NCBI GenBank assembly: GCA_026770585.1
Contig: MU646315.1
Location: forward strand, 74,447 to 85,218
Length of the DNA stretch: 10,772 nucleotides
Direction of reading: 5' to 3'
Source of the DNA: Baffinella frigidus
Taxonomy: Eukaryota > Cryptophyceae > Cryptomonadales > Baffinellaceae
The position numbers and the translations under genes were made by a program. Under the pieces are notes generated by a model. The model was not told where the DNA came from, did no database searches, and was given only the letters and a program-made list of their open reading frames with translations. Positions 1 through 8,300 of this stretch are shown here, piece after piece. How positions within the stretch are numbered: position 1 is the first letter of the stretch; every line of letters begins with the position of its first letter.

Positions 1-66
<66 letters not shown>
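1..66. repeat. (GA)33 microsatellite at the window edge
   Basis: It is a pure GA dinucleotide run from base 1 that ends at 66. It probably continues beyond the window. Confidence 0.97.
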
Positions 67-71
<5 letters not shown>

Positions 72-202
72 CGTTGGCACCGGGACGACACGGACACCTG
101 GCAGGGTGTGATCCAGCATTTGCAATTTGTGGAATCGCTCAGATGGACCGCTTCCCAAAGCCATCGATGGCTGCGAAGTGGCCGGTCCAAACCCTGCTGG
201 GC

Positions 203-214
203 GAGAGAGAGAGC

Positions 215-246
<32 letters not shown>

Positions 247-273
247 GAGAGCGAGATAGAGACAGAGAGAGAG
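203..273. repeat. Interrupted GA microsatellite
   Basis: GA dinucleotides with scattered GC and TA interruptions. The composition-driven reading frame through it (Arg-Glu repeats) is not coding. Confidence 0.95.
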
Positions 274-316
274 CCCCACACACAAACTCAGCGCGGGGGC
301 ATGAACTATCGCGGCG

Positions 317-473
317 ATTTTATCTCAGAAAAGGGATTCTAAAATTCGTTTTTTTTAAGTCAACTCCTATACAAATTCATCACCTCATTCTTTTCTCTGC
401 GCACAAGTTGACATATTTGAACGGCAATTGACTCACGAAAACGAATTGTAGAATCCCTTTTCTGAGATAAGAT
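317..473. mobile_element. MITE-like inverted repeat 1 (157 bp, 36-bp arms)
   Basis: Arms 317-352 and 438-473 are reverse complements at 34 of 36 positions, around an 85-base centre. The shared core is TATCTCAGAAAAGGGATTCT. It encodes nothing, and I find no clear target-site duplication. Confidence 0.75.
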
Positions 474-504
474 TTGGTGCTCACCACAGAAGCGAGTCAA
501 TCGT

Positions 505-655
505 TTCCCGCCACCACGCCTCCTCCTGCTCCTCCCCTGTCCCGCGCCCCCCCCTCTCCGGCTGGTCCCCCCTCGCGCGCCCGCGCTTCTGCTGCTCCTG
601 CTGCTCCCGCCCGCGCCCCTTCGCATCCTCCTCTCGCAAATGCTCCTCTGCCGAT
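505..655. repeat. Pyrimidine-rich low-complexity tract
   Basis: A long C/T-rich stretch of CTCCTGCTCC-type units with almost no A. Open frames through it on both strands give Pro/Ala- or Gly/Arg-rich peptides and are composition artefacts. Confidence 0.7.
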
Positions 656-1002
656 GGTCTTGGTGAAAAGGTGTAGGCCGCGGTTCTGCCGGGGCGCGCG
701 TATCACTTCGAGGTTCATTCAGGCGACTAGACTTTTGTATCGCGTAACTCAGGACCAGAGGGCCTATCTAGGACCTGTACCGAGAGTAGCAATGAAGAAG
801 ACGATCGCTTCGAGGTCGTCGAGTGTATCACTTGGAGTTTCGCAAGTGTGGTTGCGAGCTCGATCGTCAGTTCGCGAGTTGACTACCGGTTTCGTGGCAG
901 GATCTCTCGTTGACACATGTTCAATGACGTCTTCGCCCACCTGCATCGCCCGCCCACCTGAAACACCAAGTCTCCTTGAGGCGGGGCGGGGCGGGTGAGC
1001 AT

Positions 1003-1151
1003 TTCTAACTCTGCCTCGCTCTGCCTCACCGACGATTCTCAACTTGACCTTCTGGGTGTACGGCACACCTCCGTCAACTTCGGAGCGAGAACGATCCCGG
1101 GCGCACTGAAACAGGTGAGCGCGAATTGGCCGAGACAGAGCTAGGGGGAGA
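1003..1151 (+). repeat. Dispersed repeat family I, copy A
   Basis: The core at 1034-1105 aligns with 7022-7095 and, inverted, with 5977-6041. Ends resembling CTARCTCTGYCTC occur at both sides in opposite orientation, so the element looks like a non-coding transposon with terminal inverted repeats. Confidence 0.6.
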
Positions 1152-1173
1152 AAATTTGATGCGCCCGGGCTCT

Positions 1174-1206
1174 GACATGCCGGGTTCGCGGTACACCCGG
1201 CATGTC
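1174..1206. repeat. Perfect 12-bp hairpin
   Basis: GACATGCCGGGT (1174-1185) pairs fully with ACCCGGCATGTC (1195-1206) around a 9-base loop. It is upstream of the gene. There is no U-tract, so it is not a bacterial-type terminator. Confidence 0.75.
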
Positions 1207-2011
1207 AACTCAACGAAGCGCACCTTCCGGGAGCAGCCATCGAAGCGGCCTGGCCGTCGCGCGATGGCGTCAGCCTCTGCTGGAAGTCCCTGCACGGCGC
1301 TGCATGTTCAGAGCTGATAAGGAGCGCCACACAGGGATGTGGACGGGTGGCGGGTGGCACGTACTTTGGTGTGGGACACAGGATGCAAAGTTTGGATTGA
1401 GAGGCGGGTGCGTTCACAACCTTTCGGGAATCCACGCCTCTTTCGGGGGAAACGATCCCATCGGTTTGTTCTGATCTAAGGGGGGTTCTTAGGTCGTAAT
1501 TCGGGCCCTGACGGTGATGTGATGTCACGTCACAGTTTTTTTCTGTTCAACCTGTTCAACCCCTCAGTGGACTCAGTGCGACATCAATGGAGGGAAATGG
1601 TAGGCTCTCGGGAAGGGTGGCGGACCTTGAGTTTGTTGGAGACATGGAAAGGCCGCGGGGTGAGCGAATGCCCGGGTTCGATTCTGCAAAAGCCCACCGT
1701 GCAGGAAACAAGGTCAGAAGGTCAGGCAATCGGCAAAGGCTTTGTCGTGAGAAGGGGGGGGGCTGGAAGGTGGGTTGGGCGGAGGAGGGGCTGACCGGAC
1801 TGCACATGCGGTTCCCCTCTGAACAGCGACGCGGTTGGAAGATCCGATAGCGGCATGATGGTCGGGACTACGTGACTGTCTTTTAAAACCCGAAGGAACT
1901 GGAAAAGTTGACGGCTAAATTTAAAGTTGACAAAACTCGAAAAACCTGAAAACGGCTCAAACTCGCTTCGATTTTGTGTCAAAATCCGAGATCCAAGGAC
2001 CGAGGCCGGGG
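1207..2011. other. 5' flank without recognised content
   Basis: No coding, RNA or repeat signal that I can defend. The last 160 bases become AT-richer (CTAAATTTAAAGTTGAC near 1914-1930) and presumably contain the promoter, but no element can be placed. Confidence 0.5.
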
Positions 2012-2021
2012 GCCACCATGC
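2012..2021 (+). promoter_or_regulatory. Kozak translation-initiation context
   Basis: GCCACCATGC has purines or cytosines at every preferred upstream position, including A at -3. The base after ATG is C rather than the preferred G. This supports initiation at 2018. No convincing TATA box or transcription start can be placed upstream. Confidence 0.7.
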
Positions 2022-2307
2022 TCGTCCGCTCGAGCTGCATCGCCCTCGTGGGCATCGCCGCAGTGGAGGCTTTCGCGCCTTCTGCCCTGCTCCGTGCTGC
2101 CCCGTCGCAGCGCGGCCATGTCGGTGTGAGCATGGTTTCCGGAGGCGAGTCCGTCTCTGTCAGCCGGAGGAAGGCGCTGGTTCTGCTCTCGACGCTGCCG
2201 TTGGCGCTGGGCAGCTCGTCGCCGGCGGAGGCCAAGAAGGCAGGGACGGCGAGGCTCAACGCGGAGGGCAATCCGGAGACGAAAGAGGAGAGGGGGGAAA
2301 GGATCAG
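2018..2307 (+). CDS. Exon 1: start codon and tripartite plastid/lumen targeting region
   Basis: The ATG at 2018 sits in GCCACCATG, a near-perfect Kozak context, which decides the start over an in-frame GTG at 1976. The exon encodes residues 1-96 plus two bases of codon 97. It carries the ER signal peptide, the AFAP cleavage site, the transit peptide, the SRRKA twin-arginine motif and the AEA processing site, followed by a charged start of the mature protein rich in Glu, Lys and Arg. It ends at the donor CAG|GTGCGT. The frame stays open to a stop at 2459-2461, but that tail is read-through into intron 1: its composition changes and the next exon joins exactly in phase. Confidence 0.88.
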
Positions 2308-5300
2308 GTGCGTTCGCCTCCCTTGCATGCGTGTCCGAAGCTTGGGTTGGGCACGTACGATTGGGTTGGGATCTGATTTTCCAGGCTACCAGGCAACTGA
2401 AAAGCGAAGTCGTTCAATCGTGCTTGTCCCTGCTTCCCAAACATTTGCTTGTCAGCCCTAGATCTGGTTGGACCCGGGACACCGACGCGCACGGACTCTC
2501 ACCAGGGCTCTTGGACTTTCTGTTGGACACTTCGAGGTTTCCAAAGTTCAATGCGTACCTGGGAGTTGGCCTAACAGCCAAAAAATTGCTTGGAATCAAC
2601 GTGTGCAAGCGAAGTCGTCAACTCCACCGTGGTGGTCCTTGTAGAAGTCACTTTAGAAGTCACAGATTTTCATGGACGAGGCCATGCAATTTAAACCATG
2701 TTTTTGCTATCTTGGGGGGGGGGTGTTGAGCTCTTGTGCAGCTGTGCCGAAGTTAAGATAGAAAATTTGAGAGAAAAAAAAATCCCTTAAGACAGCATAA
2801 AAGGTGGTTTAAATTGCATGGCCTCGGGCACTAATTTGTTCCACGCCCAGAGGGCTCGAGGGAAGTGACTGTCTTATCTTAGCCAGATCCGGCTAAATCG
2901 ACTTTAGAATCCTTCAAGTTTCCCTTGAAAGATGTGATACGTGGATGTCTCGAACCCTCTTGGCGTGCTTAGATCCGCGCAGTCAAGTGTAAGGCGATTT
3001 CAGCCGCTTCGGGTTGCTTTTGGTCCTGGAGCTGAGATCCATGCGCCACCAGCCCTGGGAGGAGGCTCAAATCTAGGACTGGCGTTTGAGCCATTTCTCG
3101 GCTGGTACGTACGAACTCGTATGTCTGGCCGAAGGAATTGAAAAAGCTCCAGGACACTATTTGGGCAACCTCCCACGGCGGGATGCGAGCCGATCACACA
3201 GTGGGTTTCACAGGAAGTTTCGACCAGAAATCTGGTCGAAACGTCAGTTAACACAATGTCTTTTTACCGAAGCAACTATACATTACTACCACGAAAATAG
3301 TTTTTGGTTAGTTCGCTTAATTTTTACCAATTTCACATTATTTCAGCGGCCAACTTCTCTGCACACCGCTCTTACAACACGAGAAAATGCTATTGTAGAT
3401 TTCGGGTTAGCGCGCATTTTTTCGAGATCAGGTCGTGAGATCGAGGAACAAAAAACGTCAAAATGATTCGTTGTGTGTCATCATTTGGGTGGGTTTTGCG
3501 ATCTTGTCATCAAATCCGTGCGTAAGATAGCATAAAACTTTAGATGCACGTAAAAATCAATGCGATCTTTCGAAAAAAATCCATCCCCCGACCCGAAGTG
3601 AAACCTGCGCTAACTCGAAATCTACAATAGAGGGGCCTATTTAAAACCGAATGCTAGATGGGCCTGTTTATTTAAAAATGTGCTTTTAAAATTGGACATT
3701 TGTGTAGCAACTTTCTTCGATTTGTCACGCGACTCTGCGAAATTAGACCAGGCGCGAGGTTGGAACACCCTATCCTGGTACAAATTTTGACAACCCCGCA
3801 TGTAAAAAAGATCCTCCGGCATTCTCGAGTGGTAACGCGCGTTTTCTCTGGCAGGAAAATGCGGGAGGGGGATGCTGAGAAGCGTGCGGCCCTGGATGTC
3901 AAGGAGAAGGAACTCATGGAGGGTGCGTTACTGCACTGTCAGGGAGGTTTGTATCAGTCAACTCACTGGTTCAAAAACTTCGGAGTTTTTTGTATCAGTC
4001 AACTCAAGGCGAAAACAGATGTTCGAAGTACCCATGACGGGAACCTCGTTTGTAAGTTTACAGATTTTGTGGGTGAATTGACTTTTACAAAATCTCGTGC
4101 GGCGCTGGATGTCAAAGAGAAGGAACTCATGGAGGGTACGTTGCAGAGATTTCCCAAACGTAACAGTGATTTCCCCAACGTGACAGCGATTTCCCCAACG
4201 CTGCAGCGATTTCCTCAACGTGACAGCGATTCCCCCAACGCTGCAGCGATTTCATCAACGCTGCAGCGATTGACTCAACGTTACTGCGATTTCCCCATCT
4301 GCTGGCCGCTCCAAAATCATGAAACCGTGGCAGACGTTGGTGATGCTGGTTCTGAATCGTCCACTGATGGCATTGTTTGATTGTTTGATTGTTTGGAGGG
4401 TACGTGACGGGAAAAGATGTTTCTTATCCAAACCTCAGAAGCTCCCCCCCAGCACTCCGACCTGACGAATCTTGATCGTTTTAGGTTATTGGGAGAGGGT
4501 AAGTTACCGCACGGTGGACTAGGAGTTCCCACTGCACCCATAATCTGGGTGTAACGTGACTAAGTGAATACCCGAAAAGGGCTAGAACAAGTGAAATGCA
4601 CCAGACTCCGAAACAAGTGAAATGCACCAGACTCCCGCCTCCGACTTGTGCGGTGTCAGCTTAATGCTGAGAGTTTGATCAGCAAAGTTAACCAAACGGC
4701 TCAAAAATTGACATGCTGTGATGGCCTGAAGGAGCATCACAGGCAGCCCCGCTCCGCTGGCAAGGATGTCAAGGAGGTGGAGATTATCCGGGGGAAAGCA
4801 TTTTCCCTTCAGAATCTGGCAACGAAAATTACTTCCCAATTCGTTCTTACTAGTGATAGACTCAGGGTTAGGGTAACCTACCCAGAGTCATATATCACCG
4901 AGTATACAACAGTATACGAAGATAATGTTAAAGCATGTGTATGGTAATTTTCGTTGCCAGATGCTGAAAGAAATAGGTTTCTCCGGATAAAGGTCAACCA
5001 CTCGAGAATGTTGAAGGATCCTATTCACATGTGGGGTTGTAAACATGTGTACCAGGATAACGTAACGAACCTCGTGACTGTGCTAATTTTGCAGAGTTAC
5101 CTGACTGACCTCAAGAAAGTTACTACACGAATTTCCACGTGTAAAAGCAACTGCTTTTAAATAGGCCCTTGCAGCATTCGCGTGTGGAAGGAGGTGGAGA
5201 GGGGGTTGAACCTCCGCGGTGATGATTATCACCCGACCTTAACCCTACACCCTGAACCCTGAACCCTGAAGCCTACATCAGGCAAGGAGGCGACGGAGGT

Positions 5301-8300
5301 GGAGATGGGCTCGAACCTCAAGGGTGACTACTACTACCCCACCGGACGCAAGCGCTACCTCCCCCGTATCAAGAAGGTGCGACAAAATTGCACCTCCCCC
5401 GTGAAAGAAAGAACCGCCTCCAGCCCCAGAATAGTCCGCTACAGGAAGCGATGGAAGAGTCCTGTCCGGGACACGCACTTGACTTTCGCCAAGTGCGAGT
5501 TGACTTAAGGGAGAGGGGGGTTGACTTTCTCCGAGTTGTTGATTGGCACGCGTTGACGTTGAAAGTCATCTCTGAAAAAGTCGACCAGGTGCCAAGTTGA
5601 CTTTGGCAACTTTGGCTGCGACAGATGGTAAAATCAACTCAAGTTTGGCAAGTTTGGCAGGTGTCGGCACCGCGTGGACTTTCTCCGAGTTGACTTTTGG
5701 GTGGGGGGGGTGACTTTCTCCGAGTTGACTTTGGCAAGTTTGGCAACATTGGCAGGCATACGAGGACATCCAGGTGCTCAAGGAGGAGCTGACGACGGAC
5801 CCCCAGTGGGACAAACTCGCCAAGTTCGCCAAGGTCCAACCCGTCCATCTATTTCCTAAGAAAATCCTACGACCCCACCGTAAGGAATTGCTAGGGACAT
5901 CGAGAATAGATGGACATTCCGTCGGATTCCGTTGGGCTCTGCCTCAGTCCATTTGGTCTCACCAGTTTGGTGAGACCAGGCTCTTTTCCGCTCCAATGTT
6001 GACGAATTTGTACCGAAAACACGCATGTCAACTTGAGAATGGTGAGCCAAAGCGACTCACTCTTCGTGCGCCCCTCCTAGCTCTGTCTCACTTGAAGTTG
6101 GGCTTCTCGTTAATTCGCCTCCTAGCTCTATCTCACTTGAAATTGGGCTCCTCGTCATTTCGCCCCGCCCACGCCCAATTTCTCATGTGAATTTCCTCGG
6201 GGGGGGGGCAAAATCCACCTTGGAAAGTGGGGAGGGGGGGCGAATTGATGAGGAGCCCAAATGAAGCGGGACAGAGCTAGCCCTCTGACACGTGGCACGG
6301 TCCCGGCGCGTGGCGGGATGCGACGGTAGCGGAATCTTCGGTAGCGCCAGCCAACTTCTTTCCAAATGACCCTAACGTAGGCCATCCCTAGGAAACTGGC
6401 GATTTTATAATTTTCATTTTTTTTATAGGGTGGATAGATGGCTGGTTTATAAACATCTGTACCCCTGGTAATATTTACTGCAGGTTGCGGGTAGCGAACC
6501 CTCTGGCTGACAGAGCCCGAGGGATGTCGAGGCATGCGAGGGTGGGCTTAGGAACCGTTCCTAGGCCTACTGCTGGTCGAAATTCAAACTGGTCAAAATT
6601 CGAATCCTAGGAACGCCTCAATCCCCCCAATGGTGTATGAAGGGCCGTCTCCTGTCGCTGGCAGGGCTCTGGGGACGTGGGGGGCGCGATGTCTCTGTAT
6701 GTGTCCGCCGCGGGGGGTGGTGGCCTCTCCATCAACGCCAAGTTCTTCGAAAACATGAAGGTACATATTATACTCTTCGGGTTCTCTCAGATTTTCTGGG
6801 GTCGGGGTCGGGGTATCGGGCAAAGAAAAATGAGGGAGCTGTATCATGCTATGGGGGACATGCTGGGTATCAGGTTATGGGAGACATCCTGGGACGTGGC
6901 CGAGACATGAAGCGTCAGTCGACTTGAGGATAGTCGGTCAACGCGTAAGGTGGGGCGGCCAACGCCAAGGTTTCCGAAAACATGAGGGTTCTAGCTCTGC
7001 CTCACGCGTGTCGACTGTCAGACTATTCTCAAGATGACCCGCGGGGTGTGCGGTACAAATTCGTCAACCTTGGAGCGGGAACGAGCCCGGGTGCAACACA
7101 TTGGTGGGCCCGAATAGACTGAGACAAGGCGTCAGTCGCTCCTCGAAAAACTCCTGGATGGGCAAACATCCAGGAGTTCGGGTCGCAACATCAAGCTTAA
7201 TCCGGAGGAGCGAGATGGTGCGAGCCACGGGTTACGGGATACAATAAGTAACACAATGCGTAGGTCGTGTGCGGTGCTGGCGCTTGGCAATGAATTACCA
7301 ATCTCTCTGATCTAGCGCAAACAAACAGGCGGCGGCGACTGAGTACAATGGGGCGCTCGGCACGCTCAAGGCTGCCACGGGCAAAAAGGACCCCACGGTA
7401 CTACCGCCTCTCTCTAGAGCGAAGAGGTTCGAGGATTGGAACTGTTGGCGCTCGAGTCTCCACCGGACTGCAGGAAAAGGCTTTCTATCACTTGAAGAGA
7501 CAAACCCGATCAAATTACGTGAAGTAGCGGCTTATTCTACGTGTCTGACCACTCGATGCTGGAAGAGGGAGCATTTTAGATGTGGGGTTGTTAAATTTGG
7601 TATCAGCCACGGGCATACTTGGTCACGAATCTCAAGTTACAAGTTACAACTTGAGATGACCAAATGCCCCTATTTCTGTGAAAATTACTACATAATTTGT
7701 TTTCCTTCACTTGTCAAAGAATGTCTGTTAAAAAATAGTCACATTTTTAGCCTCGAGCGGGACCCCACAAGAGCATTATTTTTCTCGAAATACGGTGGCA
7801 CACACCCGGGACGGAACAGGGAGAATGACACGGAGAAGGATTCTGAAACGCCCGAGTGGTTCGTGGTGGGTCAGATTTCATATGGAAACACTTATAATTC
7901 ATATACTAGATTTCAGTCAAAATTACTACACGTTTGCTTTTATTACTAGTAAAACTCGTTCTTTGTAGTAAATTTCATTGAATTCTGTTCATAGATTATA
8001 AGTTTTTGGGTATGAGATTGGATCCGCACGAACCCTAAACCCTAAAGGACGCGTGCATGCGGACTACGCACAGCATGACCACCTAATGATGTATACTCTC
8101 CTTGGGAGGGTGTGGTGTGACTAGGACCTAAACTCGAGACCCATGGTGATTTGGTTGGACGAGGCCGGGAACGGCACGATGATGCACCCTGATTTAAAGC
8201 CAACCCTGAACCCCGAACCCCGAACCCCGAACCCCAAACCCCAAACCCCAAACCCCAAACCCCAAACCCCAAACCCCTCACCTCAAAACCCAAACCCCAA

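Larger units (their letters stand above)
2308..3854 (+). other. Intron 1 (1547 bp)
   Basis: GTGCGT to GGCAG, phase 2. It holds two MITE-like inverted repeats (2678-2825 and 3390-3630) and one inverted copy of dispersed repeat family II that ends 21 bases before exon 2. I see nothing recognisable in 2308-2677 or 2826-3389. Confidence 0.8.
3923..5281 (+). other. Intron 2 (1359 bp)
   Basis: GTGCGT to ATCAG, phase 1. It holds a copy of exon 2, a 20-bp minisatellite, a 26-bp tandem pair, two degraded copies of exon 3, a MITE-like inverted repeat (4807-4970), a family II repeat and a telomere-like tract. Little of this intron is unique sequence. Confidence 0.8.
5834..6664 (+). other. Intron 4 (831 bp)
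   Basis: GTCCAA to GGCAG, phase 0. It holds an inverted copy of repeat family I, a 10-bp hairpin, a 45-bp tandem pair with a third inverted copy, and a small inverted repeat at 6556-6615. I see nothing recognisable in 6285-6550. Confidence 0.77.
6761..7328 (+). other. Intron 5 (568 bp)
   Basis: GTACAT to AACAG, phase 0. It holds a degraded copy of the exon 5 3' end, directly followed by a family I repeat, and then a 12-bp perfect hairpin. Confidence 0.77.

Noticed and set aside
474-998. 174-codon open frame on the + strand
   Set aside because: The first third is Pro/Ala low complexity driven by the pyrimidine tract. The rest has no recognisable domain and no splice-consistent partner, and opposite-strand frames are equally open.
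1669-1690. GGGTTCGATTCT resembling a tRNA/SINE B box
   Set aside because: No A box, no acceptor stem and no cloverleaf can be formed around it.
1976-2461. 161-codon frame starting at GTG 1976
   Set aside because: The GTG is not a plausible eukaryotic start, the ATG at 2018 has a Kozak context, and the part after 2307 is intron.
4064-4380. Reading frame through the minisatellite to TGA at 4378
   Set aside because: The frame is kept open by the 20-bp repeat and a TTTGATTG tail. No homology or codon bias.
5240-5271. Chromosome end
   Set aside because: The tract is short, degenerate and lies inside a gene intron, so it is interstitial.
7656-7949. 97-codon frame in intron 6
   Set aside because: AT-rich intronic sequence, no recognisable motif, codon use unlike the nine exons.
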